A stretch of DNA of 64,000 nucleotides from Alistipes sp. (lineage in GTDB: Bacteria > Bacteroidota > Bacteroidia > Bacteroidales > Rikenellaceae): contig JAFLRR010000004.1 of assembly GCA_022511345.1 (NCBI GenBank), positions 62,001 to 126,000 of the forward strand, given 5' to 3'. The notes beneath the pieces were generated by a model. It worked only from the letters and a program-made list of their open reading frames with translations. It searched no databases and was not told the origin of the DNA. Below are positions 55,501-63,102 of the stretch, one piece after another. The position numbers were made by a program, and so were the translations under genes. Numbering within the stretch: position 1 is the stretch's first letter; every line of letters begins with the position of its first letter.

Positions 55501-56904
55501 TCATTTCATCTCCTGAATTATCAAGTATCGGCTCACGGGCTCGTCGGAGAGATAGCTCTGCAGCTCTATCAGCTGACAGTCGCGCTGATAGGCATATGTC
55601 AGCATCCTCTCCCACGCCTGCAGGTATACGTTGTACTCCTGCAGCCGGTCGATGCGCGAATATTCGCCCGCCACGTTCCGGTAGCCCTCCTTGCGCATGG
55701 CTATGTAGCTCTTCAGGCTGACCATGCGCTCGTATTCGCCGTAAATATTTTCGTTATAGTTCTCTATGTCGCGCAGCAGAGCCGTCACCTCGCGCTCTAT
55801 CTGCTCGCAGGTGCGCTGCTGCTCGATTCGCACCACGCTCTGCTCGGCGCGTATCGCGCGGCGCTTGCGGGCCGTCTCGGCCGATATCGGTATCTTGAAC
55901 GACAGACCCACGTCTATATTGTGCGTGTTGTGCACATTCGGGCGGTTGTAGTACGACACGCGGGCGAATGGCAGGATGTCCATCGTCTGCAGATAGTCGG
56001 TCTTTTTGCGCTGCACGCCAAGCAGTTCCTCGCGCATGGCCAGCTTGCGCACATCGCGGTGCTCCTCGCGGATGTACTGCATGAGCGAAGCCGTGTCGGC
56101 CACCTTGATGTAGGCTATTCCGACATTTGCCGGCAGGGGCGTCACGATCGAATCGGATTTGATGGCTATCAGCTGGCGCTCGACTTCGGCCTGTTCGTTG
56201 ATAACCTTCAGCAGGTCGTCGCTCGAAATCTTGCCGTTGCGCAACAGGTATATCTGCGTCTGCATGAGCAGGCGCAGATTCTCGGCATGCACTCCCAGAA
56301 CCGTCAGCAGACGGCCGTAATAGCGGTAGCGCACCGACCTCTTCTGGCGGAATATGGTTTCGGCCAGAGCGTCGCGCTCGTACTCCAGCTGGCGCAGTTC
56401 GCCCTCGAGCTGCAGCTCGCGAATCTTGGTGGCGCGCTTGTAGAGCGAACTGTGGAATATGTTCCACTCCAGCTCGGCCTGCAGCTTGGCGTTGTATGCC
56501 ACAAGCGGGTCGTCGGGGTCGTAGCTTATCTGATTGCCGGGGCGCACATAGGCCTGGCCGCGGATGTCGAGACCGGTGCGGGCCTTCATCTCGCGAATCT
56601 GCGCATCGACAGCCTCGTCTATGGCCTCGACGCGCTCTTTGACTATGAAATCTATCTCGGCATAGTCCAGCGCCACCGAGGCCAGCGTGTCGGCCGGCAT
56701 GCGGAATACCAGCGAGTCCATCACCTCGAAGCGGCTGTCGTAGCGCTCCAGAATGCGGTTCGTCTCATCCTGACTGTCGAAATCGACGCTCCCGCGCCCC
56801 GGCTGCAGCTCTGTCGAGCCGGTGCGAGCGAGCTGCTGCGCAGCAGCTCCGAACCACATGGTCGCGGACAGCATGGCGAGCATGATATGTAAGCGGCGCG
56901 GCAT
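55501..56904 (-). CDS. TolC-like outer-membrane channel protein
   Basis: The 467-residue protein has a signal peptide (MPRRLHIMLAMLSATMWFGAAA) and long amphipathic helices rich in Glu, Arg and Gln, interrupted by strand-like segments (LEWNIFHSS, NIDVGLSFKIPIS) at the two positions expected for the barrel strands of the TolC repeat. The helical segments around AETARKRRAIRAEQSVVRIEQQ fit the periplasmic tunnel. It would provide the outer-membrane exit for the HlyD-like adaptor encoded next. It is the first gene of the exopolysaccharide unit and follows a strong promoter. Confidence 0.85.
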   Translation of the reverse strand: MPRRLHIMLAMLSATMWFGAAAQQLARTGSTELQPGRGSVDFDSQDETNRILERYDSRFEVMDSLVFRMPADTLASVALDYAEIDFIVKERVEAIDEAVDAQIREMKARTGLDIRGQAYVRPGNQISYDPDDPLVAYNAKLQAELEWNIFHSSLYKRATKIRELQLEGELRQLEYERDALAETIFRQKRSVRYRYYGRLLTVLGVHAENLRLLMQTQIYLLRNGKISSDDLLKVINEQAEVERQLIAIKSDSIVTPLPANVGIAYIKVADTASLMQYIREEHRDVRKLAMREELLGVQRKKTDYLQTMDILPFARVSYYNRPNVHNTHNIDVGLSFKIPISAETARKRRAIRAEQSVVRIEQQRTCEQIEREVTALLRDIENYNENIYGEYERMVSLKSYIAMRKEGYRNVAGEYSRIDRLQEYNVYLQAWERMLTYAYQRDCQLIELQSYLSDEPVSRYLIIQEMK

Positions 56905-56922
56905 TACTATCTGAATTAGCTA

Positions 56923-56954
56923 CAAACGTAGTCATTATTTTCGATAGTACAAAA
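56923..56954 (-). promoter_or_regulatory. promoter of the exopolysaccharide export operon
   Basis: Minus strand TTTTG, a 19-base spacer and TACGTTTG (56923-56930), close to the full Bacteroidales consensus. The predicted start near 56916 leaves a leader of about 12 bases to the ATG at 56904. Confidence 0.75.
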
Positions 56955-57044
56955 TAAAACATACAGAAATACACTCCGTTGCGACAAAACGGACTCTTTT
57001 CGCACAATCGCGCCCGCAACGGCTGCAGCCGCGGGACGCCGCCG

Positions 57045-57470
57045 TTACAGGATGTCGGGAGTTTCGGCCAGCAGCAGCTCGCGCCAGCTGTCGGGCACGC
57101 GTACGCTCTGCTGAGCCTCGAAGTCGAAGGCCACCATCGTCGAGCGGCTCTCGCTGCAGACCGTCTGGCCGCCGTCGCTCTCGCTGCGCACGATGCGCTG
57201 GAAGAGGGTCATGCTCTTGTTGCCCACGCGCTCGGTCGAGGTCTCGACCGCTATGTCGTCGTCGTAACGTATCTGCGACATGTATGATGTCGAGGTCGAG
57301 ACGGTGACTATGCGCAGGTTGTCGTAGAGTATGTCGTGGCCGAAGGTGCGGCGGTAGTAGTCGGTCTTGCCGGCATCGAAGTACATCTGCTGCGCCACGT
57401 TGTTCACATGGCGGAAGATGTCGATGTCAGAGAATCGTTTCTGTATGGGTGTGAGAGTCTTGCGGGCCAT
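57045..57470 (-). CDS. acyl-CoA thioesterase (hotdog fold, 4HBT/YbgC-like)
   Basis: The 141-residue single-domain protein opens with RFSDIDIFRHVNNVAQQMYFD, the 4HBT signature with the catalytic Asp and H-V-N-N. The DDDIAVETSTERVGNKSMTL strand pattern completes the hotdog fold. Members hydrolyse acyl-CoA thioesters; the substrate is not predictable. It lies 4 bases after the YrdC-type gene and is probably co-transcribed with it. Confidence 0.88.
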   Translation of the reverse strand: MARKTLTPIQKRFSDIDIFRHVNNVAQQMYFDAGKTDYYRRTFGHDILYDNLRIVTVSTSTSYMSQIRYDDDIAVETSTERVGNKSMTLFQRIVRSESDGGQTVCSESRSTMVAFDFEAQQSVRVPDSWRELLLAETPDIL

Positions 57471-57474
57471 GGTT

Positions 57475-58035
57475 CTATCTTATGATTTGCACCGACCCGT
57501 CCTCGTCGAAACGCATGATCGAGCTGGGCTTGCGCGTGGGGTGCCCCTCGAAGCGGGGGTTGACAACGAAATCGACGCCATCGACAATCTCGCGCGAGAC
57601 CTCCTGCAGACCCTTGGGCGCAGGCTCGCCCGAGATGTTGGCCGAAGTCGAGACTATCGGCTTGCCGAACTTGCGCAGCAGGCGGCGGCAGAACTCGTGG
57701 TCCGGAACGCGCACGCCCAGAGTGCCCGTGTCGGGTATGAGATTGGCGGCCACGCCCACGGCGCCAGGCAGTATGAGCGTGAGCGGCGAAGTGGCCATCT
57801 CCATCACCTCGTAGGCTATGCCGGGAGCCTTGTCGACATACCTGACCACCATGTCGGCGTCGCGGCACAACACCAGCATCGAGTGTTTGTTCTCGCTGCG
57901 CTTCAGGGCGTAGATGCGGGCCACGGCCTGGGCATCGGTAGCGTCGCAGCCTATGCCCCACACCGTATCGGTCGGATAGAGCAGCAGCCCGCCGCTGCGC
58001 AGCACGCTGACGGCCGATTCAATCTCCTTGTCCAT
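57475..58035 (-). CDS. tsaC: YrdC/Sua5-type L-threonylcarbamoyladenylate synthase
   Basis: The 186-residue protein is a single YrdC domain: GGLLLYPTDTVWGIGCDA, YALKRSENKHSMLVL, SPLTLILPG, LGVRVPDHEFCRRLL and the C-terminal STSANISGEPAP. It makes threonylcarbamoyl-AMP for the universal t6A tRNA modification. The Sua5 C-terminal domain is absent, so it is of the short TsaC kind. The track start is TTG; ATG at 58035 is preferred, 5 bases after the VOC gene stop. Confidence 0.88.
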   Translation of the reverse strand: MDKEIESAVSVLRSGGLLLYPTDTVWGIGCDATDAQAVARIYALKRSENKHSMLVLCRDADMVVRYVDKAPGIAYEVMEMATSPLTLILPGAVGVAANLIPDTGTLGVRVPDHEFCRRLLRKFGKPIVSTSANISGEPAPKGLQEVSREIVDGVDFVVNPRFEGHPTRKPSSIMRFDEDGSVQIIR

Positions 58036-58040
58036 GGTTG

Positions 58041-58421
58041 TCAACGGTTTAGAGGCAGCACCTCGATCCAGTAGTCGTCGGGGTCGTTGATGAAATAGAG
58101 GCCCATCTTATGGTTCTCGAAGCACACCCATCCGTTCTGGCGGTGATACTCGCGCACGGCGTCGTAGTCGCCGTCGACACGTATGCAGAGGTGGCTTTCG
58201 TTGTCGCCGAGCTCGTAGGCGCCCTCCTTGTCGCGCAGGTATGTCAGCTCGAGGCGGAAGCCGCTCGCGCCGTCGCCGAGGAATACCAGCTCGAACGAGC
58301 CGTCGGCAGCCTTGCGGCGGTCTATAACTTTCAGGCCCAGGGCCTTGTCGTAGAACTCGATGCTGCGCTCGAGGTTCGTCACGTTGATATTGAAATGGTC
58401 GAATCTGCCCTTTATCTCCAT
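58041..58421 (-). CDS. VOC-family (glyoxalase I-like) protein
   Basis: The 126-residue protein has two beta-alpha-beta-beta-beta repeats and the metal ligands of glyoxalase I: His in FDHFNINV, Glu in LELTYL, His in SHLCIRV and Glu in DYWIEVLP. It starts with the usual LERSIEFYDKALGLKV. It most likely isomerises a hemithioacetal of methylglyoxal, but other VOC reactions are possible. It heads a minus-strand trio with tsaC and the thioesterase gene. Confidence 0.87.
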   Translation of the reverse strand: MEIKGRFDHFNINVTNLERSIEFYDKALGLKVIDRRKAADGSFELVFLGDGASGFRLELTYLRDKEGAYELGDNESHLCIRVDGDYDAVREYHRQNGWVCFENHKMGLYFINDPDDYWIEVLPLNR

Positions 58422-58505
58422 AAGTCGCAGTGTTTTTGATTATCTACCCGCGAAGTTATGCAAAAAAAGCGAGATTGCGAAATACCGGGGCGTTAAGCAG
58501 CCGTT

Positions 58506-58934
58506 GTGCCGGCGATATTGGCGTTCGTGTGGGGGTTGATATACAAGGACGGATATTCGGACTGGATTGCGATTGTCGTCCTGCTGCTGGCTACCATATA
58601 TTTCATATGCGACGTTCTGCAATATTTCATCGGCGTGGTGAAATACAAGAAGCATATCGAAGTCATCAACAATTTGGTGAATAAGAATGTTCCCGAAAAG
58701 GATATAGCCATAGGCGAATCGGCGGGAAGAAAACGAATCAACGACTTGTCGTTTCGCATATTCATCGTCAAAAGCGCGATACTGGCTATAGTATTCCTGT
58801 TTTTTATAATCATGGTGGGCCGTGCGCTTTTTCAGAGCAACAGCAAAAAAGACATTTCCGAGGTCGAATATGTGGTGCCGACGAGCAGCGAAGCGTTCGT
58901 TTCGGCAGACAGTCTGCACAATTCTCCCCAATAA
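58506..58934 (+). CDS. small membrane protein of unknown function
   Basis: The 142-residue frame encodes hydrophobic segments at about residues 20-45 (WIAIVVLLLATIYFICDVL) and 87-107 (SAILAIVFLFFIIMVGRAL). Between them is a charged loop (KKHIEVINNLVNKNVPEKDI) and after them a polar tail. The start is uncertain: an in-frame stop lies 12 bases upstream and the first usable codon is GTG at 58506, so the gene may be slightly misread or have lost its 5' end. The hydrophobic pattern argues it is real. I do not recognise the family. Confidence 0.55.
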   Translation: MPAILAFVWGLIYKDGYSDWIAIVVLLLATIYFICDVLQYFIGVVKYKKHIEVINNLVNKNVPEKDIAIGESAGRKRINDLSFRIFIVKSAILAIVFLFFIIMVGRALFQSNSKKDISEVEYVVPTSSEAFVSADSLHNSPQ

Positions 58935-59031
58935 CACTCCGCAACTGCAGCCGATTCGGCAGATATTTGCGGCAGGAGCGAAAATTTCGGCTGTAGATTT
59001 TGCGGGAAAAGAAAAAAGATTTATCTTTGCA

Positions 59032-59039
59032 CTCGCTTT
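59032..59039 (+). promoter_or_regulatory. promoter -7 element of tRNA-Met
   Basis: TATCTTTG, 11 bases before the tRNA 5' end. No TTG is seen at the normal -33 distance. Confidence 0.5.
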
Positions 59040-59049
59040 TCATAAGCAT

Positions 59050-59123
59050 GGCGAGATAGCTCAGCCGGTTAGAGCGCATGATTCATAATCATGAGGTCGA
59101 GAGTTCAAGTCTCTCTCTCGCTA
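59050..59123 (+). tRNA. tRNA with CAT anticodon (elongator Met likely)
   Basis: Complete cloverleaf: acceptor GGCGAGA/TCTCGCT (one G-T pair), D stem GCTC/GAGC, anticodon stem CATGA/TCATG with loop TTCATAA (anticodon CAT), T arm GAGAG-TTCAAGT-CTCTC, discriminator A; CCA is not encoded. The paired first position excludes initiator tRNA. Elongator Met is more likely than a lysidine-modified Ile tRNA, but the identity is not proved by sequence alone. Confidence 0.9.
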
Positions 59124-59130
59124 CTGAATG

Positions 59131-59163
59131 AGACGAATGAGAAATCATTCGTCTTTTTCTTTT
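59131..59163 (+). terminator. terminator of tRNA-Met
   Basis: AGACGAATGA / TCATTCGTCT perfect stem with GAAA loop, followed by TTTTCTTTT. Confidence 0.92.
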
Positions 59164-59217
59164 GCAGCCCACTCGAAATCGAGAATAGGCAATTACGGCG
59201 CTGCTGTGAAGCGCTGC

Positions 59218-59243
59218 AATTGCTAATTGCTAATTGCTAATTC
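59218..59243. repeat. GCTAATT tandem repeat
   Basis: AATTGCTAATTGCTAATTGCTAATTC, followed directly by a perfect small hairpin GTCTTTG-CAA-CAAAGAC (59246-59262). Confidence 0.75.
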
Positions 59244-59262
59244 TTGTCTTTGCAACAAAGAC

Positions 59263-59304
59263 AAAAAAAGGTCCACCCGCATATTCGTCCTATGCAGGCA
59301 GACC
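59263..59304 (-). terminator. terminator of the candidate ncRNA
   Basis: Minus strand GGTCTGCCTGCATA pairs with TATGCGGGTGGACC (small mismatches), followed by TTTTTTT. Confidence 0.82.
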
Positions 59305-59651
59305 TGTGGCTGCTGGTATCGATACGTAACGCTCAAAACACGTCTTCTCGCGGCAGCTGTTTCTTAAGCAGCGGCTACACTATTCCCCGACTTCACCAAG
59401 CCTCGCGGCTTCCGTTCACCGAAAGGCAGGCAGGGATGTGCCGAAAAACTTCGTATTCTGTGGCGTGACGCAGCGATGTCCTCGTTTTATGTTTGCGTCC
59501 GAAGTAATTGCGTTTGACGAACTTCTACGTTTTCGTCCGAACGACCGATATCGGTTAAAGCGGCAGTCGTCTATGCATATCCTCTGATGCCGTGCACGGC
59601 GGTCGTTGTTTCTGAATCGTGGGCCCGACAACGACGCAAAGGATAGATTCG
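59263..59651 (-). ncRNA. probable structured non-coding RNA of about 390 nt
   Basis: A minus-strand unit with its own promoter (59658-59689) and a strong intrinsic terminator (59263-59304), but no credible reading frame; the only ORF inside is an Arg-rich 71-residue frame. Several local stems are visible, such as GAAGTTTTTCGG, GCCGCGAGGCTTGG and GCTGCTTAAGAAACAGC. It lacks the landmarks of tmRNA (no tRNA-like ends or tag frame) and of RNase P RNA (no GAGGAAAGTCCGG). A large 6S-type or lineage-specific regulatory RNA is possible, but I cannot name it. Confidence 0.55.
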
Positions 59652-59657
59652 ACGATG

Positions 59658-59689
59658 CAAATATACAACAGCGAAGTAGCCTTTGTCAA
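59658..59689 (-). promoter_or_regulatory. promoter of the candidate ncRNA
   Basis: Minus strand TTGAC, with 21 bases between TTG and TATATTTG (59658-59665). Confidence 0.65.
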
Positions 59690-59971
59690 GAGTTGGGAGC
59701 AAAATTTTTGATTAAAAATTCAAAAATTTTGGAAATAGGTGTTATTTTGTTTGCAGCTGGCGCTGCATTCTTTGTCGCTTTTGGGCGCAAAAGCGACGCA
59801 AAACGCTCCGCAGGGCACAATTTGCGGGTTCGCGTCTTGTCGTCCGGCTCGGAACGCTGCGCGCGTTTGAAAGCTATCAAACGGTCTTCCTCGCTTCTCG
59901 GACGTCTGCGACGCTCACTTCATCCGCAAATTCTGCAATGCGGATTTTCGGTGCGCTGCACAGCAGCGCTG

Positions 59972-60005
59972 TAATTTTGAATCTTGAATTTTGAATTTTG
60001 AATTG
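59972..60005. repeat. TTGAATTT-type tandem repeat
   Basis: TAATTTTGAATCTTGAATTTTGAATTTTGAATTG, nearly the same as the tract at 41655-41700. Confidence 0.75.
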
Positions 60006-60127
60006 CAAAGCATTGCGGAGCTCTGCGACGAACGTCGCGCGGGCCGAAGCCTCCGCCCAGCGGAGGCCCGCTGAAAACAGCGCTCCTCCGCAGGCTTCTG
60101 CCCGCAAGAGTACACAAAGTCCGAGAC

Positions 60128-60162
60128 AATTGCTAATTCCTAATTGCTAATTTCCAATTATT
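60128..60162. repeat. GCTAATT-type tandem repeat
   Basis: AATTGCTAATTCCTAATTGCTAATTTCCAATTATT, related to the tracts at 5787-5868 and 59218-59243. Confidence 0.7.
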
Positions 60163-60200
60163 CTGGCATTGCGTTTGATTCTCGGTCAGAAAAAAACGAT

Positions 60201-60869
60201 ATGATTAAACGCAACACTACCGTCGAGGCGATGCGGATACTCACGCCGCTGGCGGCTGTCGTACTGCTGGCCGGTCTGTCGGTCGAGATTATCAGCGGCG
60301 ACAACATTCACTTCACGGGCTGGTATCTCGGCGTGCTGCCGGTGGTATGTCTCGTATTCATCGTCGACTTCTTCGTGGACTGCGCAACCAATCCCGACCC
60401 CGAGCGGCGGTTCTGGAGACACCTGCCATTTCTGCTGCTGTCGATACCCTACCTGAACATAATCCGCATATGCGGCGCCGAGATGACGCGCGCGCAGGCT
60501 ATGGCCGTGGGTCTGGTGACGATGCTGCGGGCATTCATGGCAATGTTCGTGGTGGTCAGGTGGATGGTGCGCGGCAGCGGCCCGCGGAGGCTCTTCTATG
60601 CATACATCTTCACCGTGGCGGTATTCACATATCTCTCGGCGCTGGTGTTCTACGACTACGAGATACACGTAAATCCGCACCTGACATCGTTCGGCAACGC
60701 CGTATGGTGGGCCGGCATGGGTGTCACGACGGTCGGGGCGGCGATATTCCCCGTGACGACCATGGGCAAGATCTTCGCCGTGCTGCTGCCCATGGTGGGA
60801 ATGCTGATGTTCCCGATATTCACGGTCTACGTAACCGACATATACACCAGAAAAAAGGAGCGTTCATAG
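60201..60869 (+). CDS. potassium-channel-like membrane protein with non-canonical filter
   Basis: The 222-residue protein has about five to six hydrophobic segments: one at residues 14-30, one near 40-55, one around 75-90, one with Arg residues resembling a voltage-sensor helix (LVTMLRAFMAMFVVVRWMVR), then YAYIFTVAVFTYLSALVFY, a pore loop and a final segment. The pore reads NAVWWAGMGVTTVGAAIFP: it keeps the W-W and T-T-V-G of potassium channels but has AA in place of YG or FG in the filter. Ion selectivity is therefore uncertain. The track start lies in repeat DNA; ATG at 60201 begins MIKRNTT. Confidence 0.8.
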   Translation: MIKRNTTVEAMRILTPLAAVVLLAGLSVEIISGDNIHFTGWYLGVLPVVCLVFIVDFFVDCATNPDPERRFWRHLPFLLLSIPYLNIIRICGAEMTRAQAMAVGLVTMLRAFMAMFVVVRWMVRGSGPRRLFYAYIFTVAVFTYLSALVFYDYEIHVNPHLTSFGNAVWWAGMGVTTVGAAIFPVTTMGKIFAVLLPMVGMLMFPIFTVYVTDIYTRKKERS

Positions 60870-60882
60870 CCCGCGGCGAACG

Positions 60883-60915
60883 AAAAAAAGCCTGTGCAAG
60901 TTGCACAGGCTTTTT
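60883..60915. terminator. bidirectional terminator between channel gene and mscL
   Basis: AAAAAGCCTGTGCAA-G-TTGCACAGGCTTTTT, a near-perfect palindrome with A and T runs serving both converging genes. Confidence 0.9.
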
Positions 60916-60932
60916 CGTCGGAAGGCTCTCGC

Positions 60933-61346
60933 CTACTTCTTCTCCTTGAGCAGGTCGCGAATCTCCGAGAGGAGCTTCTCCTCGGCCGAGGGCTCGGGAG
61001 CGGGTGCCGGTGCGGGCGCCTCTTCCTCCTTCTTCTTCATGCTGTTCATAGCCTTAATCATCAGGAAGATGCAGAAGGCCAGAATGGCGAAGTCGACACA
61101 CGTCTGGATGAAGTTGCCGTAGTTCCACGTGATGTCGGAGGCTCCCTCTTCGGTGGCCTTCTTGAGCACTACGTGCAGCTGCGAGAAGTCGGCGTTGCCG
61201 AGGAATGCGCCGATAGGCGGCATGAGAATGTCGTTGACAAGCGACGATACGATTTTGCCGAACGCGCCGCCGATGATTACGCCGACAGCCATGTCCATCA
61301 CGTTGCCCTTGAGGGCGAACTCCTTGAATTCTTTGAAAAATGCCAT
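60933..61346 (-). CDS. mscL: large-conductance mechanosensitive channel
   Basis: The 137-residue protein has the MscL opening [34 protein letters not shown], the periplasmic loop, a second membrane segment ([16 protein letters not shown]) and the C-terminal helix bundle ([14 protein letters not shown]) after a Pro/Ala-rich linker. It opens under membrane tension to release solutes during osmotic shock. Confidence 0.96.
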   Translation of the reverse strand: MAFFKEFKEFALKGNVMDMAVGVIIGGAFGKIVSSLVNDILMPPIGAFLGNADFSQLHVVLKKATEEGASDITWNYGNFIQTCVDFAILAFCIFLMIKAMNSMKKKEEEAPAPAPAPEPSAEEKLLSEIRDLLKEKK

Positions 61347-61388
61347 AATTTTTAACTGTTTTTATTGTGTAAATCGTTTTGTCCGTTT

Positions 61389-62006
61389 TCAGCGAACCTC
61401 GCGGTCGGGATGCTCGCGCAGGAACTTCTCCCACGACGAACTGCCACGCTTGGAGGCTGCCTTGAGTCCGCCGCCGAGGCCCTTGACCCGCTCGCTGCCC
61501 ATGGCCGAAACGAGCGGTGAGCAGGCCGTGTAGTAGTGGCAGAGCGCCACGGCCATGCCGTCGGTGGCGTCGGCCTTGGACGGCAGCGCCTCGAGCGAAA
61601 GGATGCTCTTGACCATAGCGGCGACCTGCTCCTTGGTGGCCGAGCCGCCGCCAGTAACGGCCTGCTTGATGCGCGTGGGCGCATACTCGCTGACCTTGAG
61701 TCCGCGGCTCAGCGCCGCAGCCATCGCTACGCCCTGCGCGCGCCCCAGCTTGAGCATCGACTGGATGTTCTCGCCGAAGAAGGGAGACTCCAATGCCGCC
61801 TCGCGCGGGCGGTACTCGTCGATGAGCGTGCCGACACGTTCGAAGATGTAGCGCAGCTTGGCATAGGGGTCCGACATGCGGTGCAGGTCTATGGCGCCGA
61901 GAACGACCGACCGCAGAGTGCGGCCGTCGACCTCCAGCACTCCGTAACCGGTGTAGTTGGTTCCGGGGTCGATGCCGATGATTCGGTATGGATGTTCGGC
62001 TGCCAT
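61389..62006 (-). CDS. ruvC: Holliday junction resolvase RuvC
   Basis: The 205-residue endonuclease has the acidic catalytic residues in IIGIDPGTNYTGYG, ALESPFFGENIQS, and the C-terminal ADATDGMAVALCHY; the TGGGSATKEQV loop contacts DNA. It cuts four-way junctions in recombination with RuvAB. A basic C-terminal extension (KAASKRGSSSWEKF) exceeds the E. coli length. The track start is far upstream within the previous gene; ATG at 62006 begins MAAEHPYR. Confidence 0.94.
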   Translation of the reverse strand: MAAEHPYRIIGIDPGTNYTGYGVLEVDGRTLRSVVLGAIDLHRMSDPYAKLRYIFERVGTLIDEYRPREAALESPFFGENIQSMLKLGRAQGVAMAAALSRGLKVSEYAPTRIKQAVTGGGSATKEQVAAMVKSILSLEALPSKADATDGMAVALCHYYTACSPLVSAMGSERVKGLGGGLKAASKRGSSSWEKFLREHPDREVR

Positions 62007-62029
62007 GGATGATGTCAAGCGATGCTTTA

Positions 62030-63076
62030 TTAGTCGAGCAGCTCGGCCAGCTTCTCGGCTACGGCCTTGCCGCGCAGATTGGTGGCGACGATTTTGCCGG
62101 TCGAGCAATCGACAAGGAAGTTCGACGGAATGGCGCGCACGGCGTAATCCTTGGCCGCCTGATTGTCGAAGCGGCGGAGTTCGCTGACGTGAATCCAATT
62201 CATGCCGCGGTCCTTCACGCAGTTGCGCCAGCGCTCGCCGTCGGTGTCGTGCGAGATGCCGAAAATCTCGAATCCCTTGTCGTGATACTCTGCATAAGCG
62301 TCAATCAGATAGGGCACCTCCATCATGCAGGGGCCGCACCACGATGCCCAGAAGTCCACCAGCACATATTTGTTCTTCGGGTTTTCGACCACCGACGAGA
62401 GCGTCACCGTGTTGCCCTCCATGTCGGGCTGCGAGACCTCGATATAGGGCTGGCCCGGGTCGGATGCGAGTTTGGCCTCGGCGTTGGCGCGGATACCGTC
62501 GACGATTTTGCTATTGCGGACATGTTCGGGGAGGGCCTCGATGGCGGCGAGAGTCTGCGCACCGGTCATCTCATACGACAGCGTGCTGAGATGTGTCGCA
62601 CCGAAGATGTTGTCGTTGTTCTCCTCGAACGATGCCAGCATCAGTGCATCCATCTCGGCGGCGATGGCCTCGCGCTCCTCGGCCGATTTGGAATCGTAGT
62701 AGCGCTGTTCGAGTTCATTCGCCTGCTCCCTGTACTTGACGGCAGCGTCGTTGGCCGGCGTGCCAGTTGCGATTTTGTTGTCGAAATCGACCGTCACTTT
62801 GCCGGCAGGCTCGATGAAGACCAGCATATAACGCGTATCATCTTCGCCGGAGTTGCGCAGCACGACTGCCTCGGAGGTCTCCGACGTGCCTTTGAATACG
62901 AATTTGCCGTTGCGCACCTCAACCGAATCGGTCGCTTGGTCGGGAGACGCATAGTCGCACATGTACATGTACTGGCCGTCGAAATCGGCTGCGGTGCCGG
63001 AGATGGTGTAGGCATTTCTGTTTGTGCAGCTGGCGGTCAGAGCCGCGGCGGCTGCGATGAAGAGGATTTTTTTCAT
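62030..63076 (-). CDS. TlpA-like thioredoxin lipoprotein with N-terminal DUF4369-like domain
   Basis: The 348-residue protein has a lipoprotein signal (MKKILFIAAAAALTASC), an N-terminal beta domain of the DUF4369 kind (YTISGTAADFDGQYMYM), a helical linker with many Glu residues, and a C-terminal thioredoxin fold with WCGPC in FWASWCGPCMMEVPY plus the cis-Pro region IPSNFLVD. It is anchored outside the inner membrane and probably reduces or exchanges disulfides. It is a tandem paralogue of the next gene, 26 bases upstream. Confidence 0.9.
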   Translation of the reverse strand: MKKILFIAAAAALTASCTNRNAYTISGTAADFDGQYMYMCDYASPDQATDSVEVRNGKFVFKGTSETSEAVVLRNSGEDDTRYMLVFIEPAGKVTVDFDNKIATGTPANDAAVKYREQANELEQRYYDSKSAEEREAIAAEMDALMLASFEENNDNIFGATHLSTLSYEMTGAQTLAAIEALPEHVRNSKIVDGIRANAEAKLASDPGQPYIEVSQPDMEGNTVTLSSVVENPKNKYVLVDFWASWCGPCMMEVPYLIDAYAEYHDKGFEIFGISHDTDGERWRNCVKDRGMNWIHVSELRRFDNQAAKDYAVRAIPSNFLVDCSTGKIVATNLRGKAVAEKLAELLD

Positions 63077-63102
63077 GATACGGTTCGTTTTGTCGTTCTT
63101 GA

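Larger units (their letters stand above)
59690..60200. other. gene-free region with repeats and hairpins, possible dispersed repeat
   Basis: About 500 bases without a plausible gene. It holds an AT-rich block (59695-59760), short frames rich in Arg/Lys/Ala on both strands that look spurious, a CCTCCGC-CCA-GCGGAGG stem inside a longer GGGCC/GGCCC context (about 60040-60070), and two AT repeats. The composition changes sharply several times, as in a patchwork of inserted repeats. Confidence 0.5.

Noticed and set aside
59416-59631. 71-residue Arg-rich minus-strand ORF
   Set aside because: It lies inside the candidate structured RNA; composition is Arg/Ser/Asn-rich without protein character.
59263-59651. 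tmRNA or RNase P RNA
   Set aside because: No tRNA-like ends or tag reading frame for tmRNA, and the conserved RNase P core sequences are not present.
59686-59880. 64-residue minus-strand ORF
   Set aside because: Arg/Ala/Lys-rich frame in repeat-like DNA with no start context; treated as part of a dispersed repeat.
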